Positions 34,963 through 43,846 of a stretch of 64,000 nt of DNA are shown piece by piece. The number at the start of each line of letters is the position of its first letter. The stretch's first letter is position 1. The position numbers were made by a program, and so were the translations under genes. The stretch is from Intestinimonas butyriciproducens (GTDB taxonomy: Bacteria; Bacillota; Clostridia; Oscillospirales; Butyricicoccaceae): assembly GCF_016901775.1 (NCBI RefSeq), contig NZ_JACJKW010000006.1:1-64000 (forward strand), read 5' to 3'. Under the pieces are notes generated by a model. The model was given only the letters and a program-made list of their open reading frames with translations. It made no database searches and was not told the origin of the DNA.

Positions 34963-35897
34963 CCGGACTTCAGATTTTAGGCACCGGCCGGAGCCTTCCC
35001 CGAAAGGTGCTCACAAACGAGGATATGCGCCAGTTTGTGGACACCAGTGACGAGTGGATCACAAGCCGTACCGGCATCCACACCCGGCATCTGTGCCAGG
35101 AGGAAACCTGTACCACCCTGGCCGCCCAGGCCGGGCAAAAGGCTCTGGAAGCATCCGGAATCTCACCCGACGAGATCGGCCTTTGCATTGTAGCCACCTT
35201 TACCCCCCAGTGGGCCACCCCTTCTGTGGCCTGCCTGGTGCAAAAGGAACTGGGACTTCCCTACGGTATCCCCTGTTTTGACTTAAACGCCGCCTGCAGC
35301 GGCTTTTTATACGCTTTGGATACCGCCCGGGCTCTGCTGACAGCCCACGACACCAAATACGCCCTGGTCATCGGCGCCGAGCAGATCAGCCAGGTGCTGG
35401 ATTTCTCCGACCGGAGCACCTGCGTGCTCTTCGGAGACGGGGCCGGTGCGGCGGTGGTCACTCTTTCCCCGGAGCATCCCTATGCCAGTCTGCTGGGCTC
35501 CGATGGCGCCCAGAGCTGCATCTGGGCAGAAGGCCCCGGCCCTCACCCCAGCCATCTGCAGATGGACGGCAAAGCGGTGTTCCGCTTCGCTGTGGACATC
35601 ATTCCCCGGGCCGTTCATGGGCTTTTGGAGAAAACCGACCTTTCCCTCTCCCAGATCCACCATGTGGTGTGCCATCAGGCCAACAGCCGCATTCTGGATT
35701 ACGCCGCCAAAAAACTTCAGGCTCCGGAAGGGCTTTTTTATCAGAACATCGGCTGCTACGGCAACACCAGCGCCGCCAGCATCCCCATCTGTCTGGACGA
35801 AATGGCCCGTGACGGGCTGCTCTCCCCGGGCAAACGGGTGCTCTGCGTGGGCTTTGGCGCCGGGCTGACCTGGGGCGCCTGTCTCCTCACCTTTTAA
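34959..35897 (+). CDS. fabH: 3-oxoacyl-ACP synthase III
   Basis: This 312-residue thiolase-fold enzyme has the Cys-His-Asn triad: [10 protein letters not shown] (Cys about 112), VCHQANSRI (His) and GNTSAASIP (Asn). It condenses acetyl-CoA (or branched acyl-CoA) with malonyl-ACP to start fatty-acid synthesis. It starts inside accA (4-base overlap). Confidence 0.95.
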   Translation: MTGLQILGTGRSLPRKVLTNEDMRQFVDTSDEWITSRTGIHTRHLCQEETCTTLAAQAGQKALEASGISPDEIGLCIVATFTPQWATPSVACLVQKELGLPYGIPCFDLNAACSGFLYALDTARALLTAHDTKYALVIGAEQISQVLDFSDRSTCVLFGDGAGAAVVTLSPEHPYASLLGSDGAQSCIWAEGPGPHPSHLQMDGKAVFRFAVDIIPRAVHGLLEKTDLSLSQIHHVVCHQANSRILDYAAKKLQAPEGLFYQNIGCYGNTSAASIPICLDEMARDGLLSPGKRVLCVGFGAGLTWGACLLTF

Positions 35898-35918
35898 ACA
35901 CAGAGAAAGGATCACACC

Positions 35919-36854
35919 ATGAAACTCAATGCACTTCTGGGAACTGAGTTCCCCATCATTCAGGGCGGTATGGCCAACATCGCCACCGCTCCCTTTGCCG
36001 CCGCCGTCTCGAGTGCCGGGGCCCTGGGGCTCATCGGCGCAGGCGGCATGGACGCCCACACCCTGCGCCAGCACATCCGCCAGTGCCGTGAGCTCACCGA
36101 CAAGCCCTTCGGCGTCAACATCATGCTGATGAACCCCGCCGCTGCGGAAATGGCCCAGGTGGTGGTGGAAGAGCAGGTGCCCGTGGTGACCACCGGCGCC
36201 GGAAGCCCGGCTCCCTATATGGACGCCTGGAAAAAGGCGGGTATCAAGGTCATCCCGGTGGTGGCCGCTCCCCTGCTGGCCAAGCGCCTGGAAAACTATG
36301 GCGCCGATGCCATCGTGGCCGAGGGTACCGAAAGTGGCGGCCACGTGGGCGAAATGACCACCATGGCCCTGGTTCCCCAGGTTGTGGACGCCGTAAACAT
36401 CCCGGTGATCGCCGCCGGCGGCATTGCCGATGGCCGTCAGCTGCTGGCCGCCTTTGCTCTGGGGGCCTGCGGCGTGCAAGTGGGCACCTGTCTGCTGGCC
36501 AGCCAGGAATGCCCCATCCACCAAAACTACAAGGAAGCCGTGCTGGGAGCCAAGGGCAGCGACACCGTGGTCACTGGACGCATTGCCGGCACACCGGTGC
36601 GCATTCTGAAAAACAAGATGGCCCGGGAATATGTCACCCAGGAAAAGGCAGGCGCCGACAAGATGGAGCTGGAAAAGTACACCCTGGGCAGTCTGCGCCG
36701 GGCGGTCTTTGAAGGAGACACCGACTATGGCAGCCTGATGGCCGGACAAGTGGTGGGTCAGCTCCACGAAATCCGCCCCCTGCGTCAAATCTTTGAAGAA
36801 CTGATGGCAGGTTATAACCGGCAGCTTCAGGCTTTGGCGGAGGAAACAAAATGA
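35919..36854 (+). CDS. fabK: Enoyl-ACP reductase II (FMN-dependent)
   Basis: This 311-residue TIM-barrel flavoprotein opens IIQGGMANIATAPFAAAVS and has the FMN phosphate site AAGGIADGRQLLAAFALGA, with the catalytic-type ESGGHVG. FabK reduces trans-2-enoyl-ACP with NAD(P)H and FMN, replacing FabI. Placement between fabH and fabD supports the FabK role rather than nitronate monooxygenase. The start follows AGAAAGGATCACACC. Confidence 0.9.
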   Translation: MKLNALLGTEFPIIQGGMANIATAPFAAAVSSAGALGLIGAGGMDAHTLRQHIRQCRELTDKPFGVNIMLMNPAAAEMAQVVVEEQVPVVTTGAGSPAPYMDAWKKAGIKVIPVVAAPLLAKRLENYGADAIVAEGTESGGHVGEMTTMALVPQVVDAVNIPVIAAGGIADGRQLLAAFALGACGVQVGTCLLASQECPIHQNYKEAVLGAKGSDTVVTGRIAGTPVRILKNKMAREYVTQEKAGADKMELEKYTLGSLRRAVFEGDTDYGSLMAGQVVGQLHEIRPLRQIFEELMAGYNRQLQALAEETK

Positions 36855-37924
36855 GCACCCTTTCTCTTGCCGGACACACCCTTTCCCTCCCCATCGCCCA
36901 GGGCGGTATGGGAGTGGGCGTCTCTCTGGGGCGGCTGGCTGGCCATGTGGCAGCCTTGGGCGGACTGGGCACCATCAGCACCGCCGTCGCCGGTTTTCAG
37001 GAGCCGGATTTTGAAACCGATCCCAATGGAGCCAATCTGCGGGCGCTGAAAAACCATGTACAACAGGCCCTCTCCCTGGCCAAAGGGGCCGGGGTCGTGG
37101 CCATCAACGCCATGGTAGCCACCCGGCAATATGCCGACAGCATCCGCGCCTCGGTGGAAGCCGGTGTGCAGGCGGTGATCTCCGGCGCTGGTTTGCCCAT
37201 GGATCTGCCCGGCATCGTTCCCGAGGAAAAGGTGGCCCTGGGACCCATCGTCTCTTCCGGGCGGGCCGCGTCTCTCATCTGCCGGGCCTGGGACAAACGG
37301 TTCCATCGCACTCCCGACCTGGTGGTGGTGGAGGGCAGCCAGGCCGGCGGACATCTGGGCTTTTCTCATGAGCAAATGGCACGGCACACCGCCCCCTCTT
37401 TGGAAACCATTGTGAAGGAAGTGAGCGATGCCCTGGCTCCCTTCCGGGAAAAATACAAAAAAGCCATTCCGGTATTTGCCGCCGGAGGGGTGTGGGGCCG
37501 GGAAAAGATGGCCAAATTGCGCCAGGCCGGAGCCGACGGCGTGCAGCTTGCCACTCCCTTTATCGCCACCGAGGAATGTGATGCCAGCCAGGGCTTCAAG
37601 AATGTGATCCTGAAGGCCCGGGACGAGGATGTGTGCATCATCCCCAGTCCGGTGGGCATGCCTGGCCGGGCGGTGCGCACCCCCCTGCTTCAGCGGCTGG
37701 AAAAGGAAAAGCGGCTGAAGCCGGAAAAGTGCATTTCCTGTCTCACCCCCTGCGATCCCAAAACCGCCCCCTACTGCATCTCCCGGGCGCTGATCCGTGC
37801 CGTACAGGGAGACCGGGAAAACGGTCTGTTTTTCTGCGGCGGCCAGGTAGGACAGATCAATAAAATGACCACCGTTTCCCAGCTGATGGAGCAGCTGATG
37901 AGGGATTGGAGGAACGAAGAATGA
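36851..37924 (+). CDS. Second FabK-like / nitronate monooxygenase-family flavoprotein with Cys motif
   Basis: This 357-residue protein shares the FabK fold (PIAQGGMGVGVSLGRLAG, VVEGSQAGGHLGFS, VFAAGGVWGREKMAKL) but is longer by about 50 residues and carries a C-terminal Cys cluster, KCISCLTPCDPKTAPYCI, which could bind a metal or an iron-sulfur cluster. It overlaps fabK and fabD by 4 bases each, so it is made with the fab enzymes. Whether it reduces enoyl-ACP, handles another enoyl substrate or detoxifies nitronates is not decided by the sequence. Confidence 0.8.
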   Translation: MSTLSLAGHTLSLPIAQGGMGVGVSLGRLAGHVAALGGLGTISTAVAGFQEPDFETDPNGANLRALKNHVQQALSLAKGAGVVAINAMVATRQYADSIRASVEAGVQAVISGAGLPMDLPGIVPEEKVALGPIVSSGRAASLICRAWDKRFHRTPDLVVVEGSQAGGHLGFSHEQMARHTAPSLETIVKEVSDALAPFREKYKKAIPVFAAGGVWGREKMAKLRQAGADGVQLATPFIATEECDASQGFKNVILKARDEDVCIIPSPVGMPGRAVRTPLLQRLEKEKRLKPEKCISCLTPCDPKTAPYCISRALIRAVQGDRENGLFFCGGQVGQINKMTTVSQLMEQLMRDWRNEE

Positions 37925-38853
37925 AACTGGCTTTTTTATACGCCGGACAGGGCAGCCAGCACGCCGGAATGGGGCAGGATCTCTATGAGACCTATCCCCT
38001 CTTCCGCCAGATCCTGGACGATGCGCCGGTGGATTTTGATTTGAAAAAATTGTGCTTCCATGGGCCGGAGGACCAGTTGTCCCAGACCCGGTACACCCAG
38101 CCCTGCATGGTGGCCTTTGCTGTCGGGATCACTGCCCTTTTGAAAGAGCGGGGCATTGTTCCCCAGGCCGCCGCCGGACTGAGTCTGGGCGAATATTCCG
38201 CCCTCCAGGCCGCCGGGGTCTTTACTCCCCGGGAGGCCATCGCCCTGGCCGCTTTCCGGGGCAAGGCTATGGAAGAAGCCGCCCAGGGCATGGAAAGCGC
38301 CATGTATGCCGTGCTGAACCTAGATCGGAACACCCTGGAAGAAGTGTGCCGGAAAGCCTCTGAGAAAGGCCCTGTTTATCTGGCCAACTACAACTGCCCC
38401 GGCCAGATCGTCATCGGCGGCAGCCGGGAAGGGGCGGAGGAAGCCTGCCGTCTGGCGCTGGAAGCCGGCGCTCGCCGCTGCCTGCCTTTGAAGGTCAGCG
38501 GCCCCTTCCACACCCCTCTCATGGCCCCCGCCGGAAAGGCTCTGGAAGAGCATTTTGCCGGTCTTTCCTTTGGCGAAATGGCTTTCCCCGTCTATTTCAA
38601 CTGCCTGGGACGGCCCAAAACAGCAGAGGAAACCATTCCCCAGCTTCTGGTGCGCCAGGTGCAGACCAGCGTCTACATGGAAGACACCATCCGCCATATG
38701 GCCGATGCAGGCATTGATACCATTGTGGAAGCGGGGCCGGGCAAAGCCCTGTCCGGCTTTGTGAAAAAGACCGCCCCCCAGATCAGAACCATCCCGGTGG
38801 AAACAGCCCAGCAGCTGGAGGACGCCGTGACACTGTTGAAAAAGGAGAATTGA
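37921..38853 (+). CDS. fabD: Malonyl-CoA:ACP transacylase
   Basis: This 310-residue acyltransferase has the start FLYAGQGSQHAGMG, the nucleophile motif GLSLGEYSAL (Ser about residue 85) and the catalytic His in SGPFHTPLM. It loads malonyl groups onto ACP. The ATG at 37921 follows GATTGGAGGAACGAAG and overlaps the previous stop by 4 bases. Confidence 0.95.
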   Translation: MKLAFLYAGQGSQHAGMGQDLYETYPLFRQILDDAPVDFDLKKLCFHGPEDQLSQTRYTQPCMVAFAVGITALLKERGIVPQAAAGLSLGEYSALQAAGVFTPREAIALAAFRGKAMEEAAQGMESAMYAVLNLDRNTLEEVCRKASEKGPVYLANYNCPGQIVIGGSREGAEEACRLALEAGARRCLPLKVSGPFHTPLMAPAGKALEEHFAGLSFGEMAFPVYFNCLGRPKTAEETIPQLLVRQVQTSVYMEDTIRHMADAGIDTIVEAGPGKALSGFVKKTAPQIRTIPVETAQQLEDAVTLLKKEN

Positions 38854-38854
38854 C

Positions 38855-39598
38855 ATGGATCTCAAGGGAAAAAATGCCCTGGTCACCGGCGGCAGCCGGG
38901 GAATCGGCCGGGCCATCTGCCTGGAACTGGCCGCCCGGGGCGCCAATGTGCTGGCAGGCTACGCCGGGAGAGAAGACGCCGCTTTGGAGACCGTCCGCCT
39001 CTGCCGGGAAAAAGGCGTGGAAGCCGAAGCTATTCAAGGCGATGTGTCTAAGGCCGCCGATGTTCAGGCCATGGTGGACAAAGTGCTCAAAACCTGGGGC
39101 ACATTGGATATCCTGGTGTGCAACGCCGGCATCACCCGGGACAATTTGGCCATGCGCATGAGCGAAGAGGACTTTGACGCCGTGCTGGACGCCAACCTGA
39201 AAGGAGCGTTCCTGTGCATGAAAGCTGCCTGCCGTCCCATGATGAAGCAGCGCTTTGGACGGATCATCTGCCTGTCCAGCATTGTGGGCCTGCGTGGCAA
39301 TGCCGGCCAGGCCAACTACGCCGCCAGCAAGGCAGGGCTCATCGGCATGAGCAAATCCTTTGCCAAAGAACTGGCCGCCCGGGGCATCACCGTCAATCTG
39401 GTGGCCCCTGGCTTTATCGAAACCGATATGACCGCCGTTTTGCCGGAAAAGGTCCGGGAAGGCCTGCTGTCCTCCATCCCAATGGGCAAGCTGGGCCAGG
39501 CGGAGGATGTGGCCCGGGCGGCTGTCTTTTTCGCCCAGCCGGATGCCGGCTACATCACCGGTCAGGTGCTGTGCGTCGACGGCGGCATGGCCGTTTAA
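38855..39598 (+). CDS. fabG: 3-oxoacyl-ACP reductase
   Basis: This 247-residue short-chain dehydrogenase has the NADPH loop TGGSRGIGRA, NAG (VCNAGITRDNL), and the catalytic Ser-Tyr-Lys (SSIVGLRGNAGQANYAASK). It ends in the usual ITGQVLCVDGGMAV. It reduces 3-oxoacyl-ACP. The start follows AAAAAGGAGAATTGAC, 1 base after the fabD stop. Confidence 0.95.
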   Translation: MDLKGKNALVTGGSRGIGRAICLELAARGANVLAGYAGREDAALETVRLCREKGVEAEAIQGDVSKAADVQAMVDKVLKTWGTLDILVCNAGITRDNLAMRMSEEDFDAVLDANLKGAFLCMKAACRPMMKQRFGRIICLSSIVGLRGNAGQANYAASKAGLIGMSKSFAKELAARGITVNLVAPGFIETDMTAVLPEKVREGLLSSIPMGKLGQAEDVARAAVFFAQPDAGYITGQVLCVDGGMAV

Positions 39599-39612
39599 AG
39601 GAGGAAAACACC

Positions 39613-40866
39613 ATGGATCAGAACAGAAGAGTGGTCGTCACCGGCATGGGCATCATCAGCCCCCTGGGCTGCGGCCTTACAGCCTCCTGGCAGGGCGCCA
39701 AAGAGGGCAAATGCGGCATCGGCCCCATCACTTTGTATGACACCGAAGGCCAGAAGGTCAAGCTGGCCGGCGAAGCCCACGGCTTTGAAGCAGAAAACCA
39801 CATGGACAAACGGGAAGCCCGGAAAATGGATCGGTGCAACCAAATGGCCATTGCCGCCGCCCAGGAAGCCTTTCAGATGAGCGGTCTCGACATGGAGAAA
39901 GAAGATCCTCTCCGCTGCGGCGTACTGGTTTCCAGCGGCATCGGCGGGCTGACCACCATTCAAAGCGAATGCCTTAAGGGCAATGAAAAGGGCTGGGACC
40001 GGGTATCTCCCTATTTTATCCCCATGTCCATCGCCAACATGAGCGCCGGGCATATCGCCATCCAGCTGGGCTTCCAGGGAATGTGCTCCTGTTCGGTTAC
40101 GGCCTGCGCTTCGGGCACCAATGCCATCGGCGACGCCATGCGTTACATCCGCCACGGCTATGCCGATGTGATGCTCTGCGGCGGTACCGAAGCCAGCATC
40201 ACCCCTCTGGGCATGGGCGGCTTCACCTCCCTCAAGGCCCTGTGCGTAAATCCCGATCCTGCCCGGGCCTCCATTCCCTTTGACAAAGAACGCAGCGGTT
40301 TTGTCATGGGCGAAGGCGCCGGTATGCTGATGCTGGAAAGCTATGAACACGCCAAAGCCCGGGGCGCCGTCATTCTGGGCGAGGTGGCCGGCTACGGCGC
40401 CACCTGCGACGCCCACCACATCACCGCTCCCTGCCCCGACGGCCGGGGCGCTGCCCAGGCCATGACCATGGCCCTGGAAGATGCGGGCATCAAACCGGAG
40501 CAAATCGGCTATATCAATGCCCACGGCACCTCCACTTCCCTCAATGACGCCGGTGAAACCCTGGCGGTGAAAAAGGCCTTTGGCGATCACGCCTACAAGC
40601 TGGCCATGAGCTCCACCAAGTCTATGACCGGCCATCTGCTGGGCGCTTCCGGCGCCGTGGAAGCCATCTTCACCCTGATGGCTCTGAAGGAAGGCTTCCT
40701 GCCCCCCACCATCCATTACCAGGTACCCGATGAACAGTGCGATCTGGACATCGTCCCCAACACCGGACGAAATCAAAGCATCTCCTATGCCATGTCCAAT
40801 TCTCTGGGCTTTGGCGGTCACAACGCCAGCCTGGTTTTTCACGCCTTTGAGGAGGAACAACAATAA
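39613..40866 (+). CDS. fabF: 3-oxoacyl-ACP synthase II
   Basis: This 417-residue condensing enzyme has the Cys-His-His triad: [23 protein letters not shown] and [12 protein letters not shown]. It elongates acyl-ACP with malonyl-ACP. The ATG at 39613 follows AAAGGAGGAAAACACC; a longer open frame upstream lies inside fabG and was rejected. It overlaps fabZ by 1 base (TAATG). Confidence 0.95.
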   Translation: MDQNRRVVVTGMGIISPLGCGLTASWQGAKEGKCGIGPITLYDTEGQKVKLAGEAHGFEAENHMDKREARKMDRCNQMAIAAAQEAFQMSGLDMEKEDPLRCGVLVSSGIGGLTTIQSECLKGNEKGWDRVSPYFIPMSIANMSAGHIAIQLGFQGMCSCSVTACASGTNAIGDAMRYIRHGYADVMLCGGTEASITPLGMGGFTSLKALCVNPDPARASIPFDKERSGFVMGEGAGMLMLESYEHAKARGAVILGEVAGYGATCDAHHITAPCPDGRGAAQAMTMALEDAGIKPEQIGYINAHGTSTSLNDAGETLAVKKAFGDHAYKLAMSSTKSMTGHLLGASGAVEAIFTLMALKEGFLPPTIHYQVPDEQCDLDIVPNTGRNQSISYAMSNSLGFGGHNASLVFHAFEEEQQ

Positions 40867-41291
40867 TGGAACTGGATATCAATCAGATCAAAGAAATTCT
40901 GCCCCACCGCTACCCCTTTCTCCTGGTAGACCGGATCACCCATCTGGAACCGGGGGTGCGGGCCGTGGGCCGCAAATGCGTCAGCGCCAACGAGGCCTTT
41001 TTCCAGGGCCACTTTCCCCAGAAACCGGTGATGCCCGGTGTTCTCATCATCGAAGCCATGGCCCAGGTGGGCGCTGTCATCCTTTTGTGTGAAGAGGAAT
41101 ACAAAGGCCGCATTGCCCTGTTCGGCGGCATCAAAAAAGCCCGTTTCAAGCGCCAGGTGGTGCCGGGGGATGTGTTGGAGCTGGAGTGCGTTCTCACCCA
41201 GATCCGGGGCTCGGTGGGCATTGGCCAGGCTACGGCCAAGGTGGACGGCCAGCTGGCCGCCACTGCCGAACTTCTCTTCGCCGTGGAATAA
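40866..41291 (+). CDS. fabZ: 3-hydroxyacyl-ACP dehydratase
   Basis: This 141-residue hot-dog fold enzyme has [13 protein letters not shown] and the catalytic His and Glu in [20 protein letters not shown]. It dehydrates 3-hydroxyacyl-ACP, the step before FabK. It is the last biosynthetic gene of the operon. No fabA, fabM, plsX or fapR gene is seen nearby. Confidence 0.95.
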   Translation: MELDINQIKEILPHRYPFLLVDRITHLEPGVRAVGRKCVSANEAFFQGHFPQKPVMPGVLIIEAMAQVGAVILLCEEEYKGRIALFGGIKKARFKRQVVPGDVLELECVLTQIRGSVGIGQATAKVDGQLAATAELLFAVE

Positions 41292-41297
41292 GGCCCA

Positions 41298-41326
41298 TTG
41301 ATGCCTCGCCCCAAATCTGATATAGT
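41298..41326 (+). promoter_or_regulatory. Promoter of the MarR-type regulator gene
   Basis: TTGATG (41298-41303) and TATAGT (41321-41326) are separated by 17 bases, directly after fabZ. It would let the regulator be made independently of the fab operon. Confidence 0.65.
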
Positions 41327-41360
41327 TTAAAAAAGGTTCGCAAGAAAGGGGCCACAGGGC

Positions 41361-41822
41361 ATGCTGCAGCAAAGTTTTTCCGAAGTGTATACCAAATTCA
41401 AGCTTCATTTTTATCAGAAGGTTTTCAGCAAATTCGGCAGCCGGGAAGCCACTCTTACCACGGTGGAGACCTTCTGCATGGAGATCATCCAGGCTATGGG
41501 GTCTCCCACCGTCAACGAGTTTGCCAGTTTTGTGCACATTTCTCCCCCCAATGCCGCCTATAAGGTGAACAGCCTGATCCAAAAGGGCTATCTGAAAAAG
41601 GTCCAGTCCCAAAGCGACCGGCGGGAATACCACATCGTTCCTACCCAGAAATATATGGACTATTACAATGTAAGCTATACTTATCTGTCCACCGTGCTTC
41701 AGCGGGTGGAAAAACGCTTTCCTCCGGAGGATGTGAAGAAGCTGGAGGAAATGCTCCAGGTGATCTCCCGGGAGCTGATGCCGGAGATCCCCATTCAGGT
41801 GCAGAACTCCGTACCGGAATAA
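41361..41822 (+). CDS. MarR-family regulator, probable fab operon repressor
   Basis: This 153-residue winged-helix protein has a helical N terminus and a DNA-binding domain (TVNEFASFVHISPPNAAYKV as recognition helix, then IQKGYLKKVQSQSDRREYHI wing), the MarR layout. Its place at the end of a complete fab cluster suggests a FabT-like role in which acyl-ACP or a lipid signal modulates binding; similarity to FabT itself was not tested. It has its own promoter and a terminator follows at 41829. Confidence 0.75.
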   Translation: MLQQSFSEVYTKFKLHFYQKVFSKFGSREATLTTVETFCMEIIQAMGSPTVNEFASFVHISPPNAAYKVNSLIQKGYLKKVQSQSDRREYHIVPTQKYMDYYNVSYTYLSTVLQRVEKRFPPEDVKKLEEMLQVISRELMPEIPIQVQNSVPE

Positions 41823-41828
41823 AAAGAA

Positions 41829-41865
41829 AACCTCCCCGAAAACCAGTTTTCGGGGAGGTTCTTTT
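41829..41865 (+). terminator. Terminator at the end of the fab region
   Basis: AACCTCCCCGAAAA and TTTTCGGGGAGGTT form a 14-base stem, followed by CTTTTCTT. It also lies just after the stop of the minus-strand binding protein and may serve both strands. Confidence 0.9.
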
Positions 41866-41884
41866 CTTATAATCGCTTTTGCAA

Positions 41885-43423
41885 TCAGGCCTTCCAGCTG
41901 ATATCCTCAAACCGGATATGGCCGCCGGCATTGATAGCCACGCCCTGCAGATCGCTGTCATAGGCCCGCAGCAGCACGCTCTGATACAGGGAAACCTGGG
42001 AGCACAGCTCGTTGAGCCGCACAGTGGCCTGCTTCAGAATCACTTCTCTGGCCGCAGGATCCACAGTGGCCGCCGCCTGATCGATGAGAGCATCCACCTC
42101 GGGATCGTTCAGCCGGGTGGTATTGGCCCCGCCGATGGACTTGCTGTGGTACACACCCACCAGATAGGAGACCATGTCGCTGGGGGAATAACCGCCGATG
42201 GAAGCGGTGTAGTTGCCGTCCGCTGTGGCGGAAAGATAGGTGGCCAGGTCCATGCTCTCGATCTCGCAGTTGATGCCGATCTCGCTCAGGTTGGCCTGGA
42301 TGACTTCGGCGGCTCGCTTCTTGGTATCATTGGAGCAGATGATGCTCATTTCCACAGAAGCCGGGTCCACACCGGAAGCATCCATATATTCCTGGGCCTT
42401 CTTCACATCAAAGGTATCGGCGCCTTCATCAGTGGAGCCCAGCATGCCCATGGGGCTGGCGGAATATACCGGGGTGGCGATGCCGTTGAGAGCTGCAGCG
42501 ATGATATCGTCACGGTTGATGGCCGAGTTGATGGCATGACGCACATTCTGATTGTCCAGGCCGGGCTTCTCGTTGTTGAGCATCAGCCAGTTGATATTGG
42601 TGGAATCATGCTTCAGCAAAGTGAATTCATCGCTGCTTTCGATGCGCTCCACATCCATGGCTTCCACTTCGATGATCATATCCACTTCTCCGGCTTCCAG
42701 AGCAATGGTGCGGGAGGAGCCTTCAGGGATGATCTTCCAAGTCATGCTCTTGATGGCCGGAGCGCCGCCGAAGTAGTCCTCAAAGGCCTTGAATTCCACG
42801 CTGTCGCCCCGCTTCCACTCTACAAACTGGAAGGGGCCGGAACCGATGGGGTTTTCGTTGAAATCATTGCCGCTGTCCAGCAGCTTCTTGGGCAGGATGG
42901 CATTGGCGTGATGGCACAGATCGTACAGCAGGGTTGCAGACGGACCGTCGGTGACGATCTTGACGGTGTAATTGTCCACCGCTTCCACAGTGAGAATGCA
43001 CCGGTTGTACAGATTGACTTCCGGGCAGGTTTTGGAATAGGTGATGGAAGCGGCCACATCCTCAGCAGTCAGCTCACTGCCGTCGTGGAACTTGACACCC
43101 TGCTTCAGATGGAAGAGCCACTCGGTATCGCTGGTGTTCTCATAAGTATCCACCAGGCTGGGCTCCGGGTTCAGGTCGGCATCGGTGCGGAAGAGCGTGC
43201 TATAAGTCAGCTTGTTCATATAGTCGCCTGCCACCGAGTTGTGATCGTAGGCTCCCAGGGTGGGAGTCTCGCTCATGGTGGCCACCACCAGGCTGTCCTT
43301 GCCCTTTTCCTCCGATTCTCCCTTGTCTGTGCCTCCGCCTTGCTGGCTGCATCCGGCCAGCAGAGACAGGCTGATGGAAAGCACCGTCACAAGGCTGATC
43401 AGATGTTTCTTTCCCATTTTCAT
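41885..43423 (-). CDS. ABC transporter substrate-binding lipoprotein (SBP family 5), copy 1
   Basis: This 512-residue lipoprotein has a signal peptide ending in LLAGC and the SBP_bac_5 fold used for peptides, nickel or other solutes: YSTLFRTDADLNPEPSLVDT, WLFHLKQGVKFHDGSELTAEDV, NPIGSGPFQFVEWKRGDSV. It would capture a ligand outside the membrane. No permease or ATPase gene is adjacent, so its transporter is elsewhere. It is nearly the same length and sequence as the divergent gene at 43847. The promoter is at 43489-43517. Confidence 0.88.
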   Translation of the reverse strand: MKMGKKHLISLVTVLSISLSLLAGCSQQGGGTDKGESEEKGKDSLVVATMSETPTLGAYDHNSVAGDYMNKLTYSTLFRTDADLNPEPSLVDTYENTSDTEWLFHLKQGVKFHDGSELTAEDVAASITYSKTCPEVNLYNRCILTVEAVDNYTVKIVTDGPSATLLYDLCHHANAILPKKLLDSGNDFNENPIGSGPFQFVEWKRGDSVEFKAFEDYFGGAPAIKSMTWKIIPEGSSRTIALEAGEVDMIIEVEAMDVERIESSDEFTLLKHDSTNINWLMLNNEKPGLDNQNVRHAINSAINRDDIIAAALNGIATPVYSASPMGMLGSTDEGADTFDVKKAQEYMDASGVDPASVEMSIICSNDTKKRAAEVIQANLSEIGINCEIESMDLATYLSATADGNYTASIGGYSPSDMVSYLVGVYHSKSIGGANTTRLNDPEVDALIDQAAATVDPAAREVILKQATVRLNELCSQVSLYQSVLLRAYDSDLQGVAINAGGHIRFEDISWKA

Positions 43424-43846
43424 TGTCTACACCTCTTACTCTCTGTTCTTCTCCTGCAAATTGCGAACGCTTTGCATTTTGCTCCCTAATTATATTTTCC
43501 ATTTTCTCATTTTGCAATAGTTTTTTCATTTTTTAGTAATATTATTCAATAAATCCCGGAATCCGCCTGTTGTTATGGTCTATTTATTTATATTTATTCA
43601 TCCCCTTTGCTGTTTTTCCCACTTTACAGGTCCACCGTTATTTGTCTATAATGTGAAAAATATAACGATTATTTATGTACAAAATAGATAATAACCTCCC
43701 CCTCTTTTCGGCAAAGCTCCATGGTTCTTACGAAATATTACGATTTGATAAAATAAATATTGCAAAAATATTTCTTGCAAAATATAATTTAATCTGTAAA
43801 AGACATTTCCCCTGGTGGAATGCAAATTCTCAAATGAGGTGAAACC
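43424..43846. other. AT-rich spacer between the two divergent binding-protein genes
   Basis: This 423-base region is much richer in A and T than its surroundings. It holds two promoters of identical design, TTGCAA-N17-TATAAT: one on the minus strand (43517-43512 and 43494-43489) and one on the plus strand (43760-43765 and 43783-43788). TTGCAA or TTTTGCA words recur about six times, near both promoters (around 43455, 43471, 43512, 43760, 43774 and 43820), which may mark a shared regulator. I see no gene or RNA structure in the middle. Confidence 0.65.
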
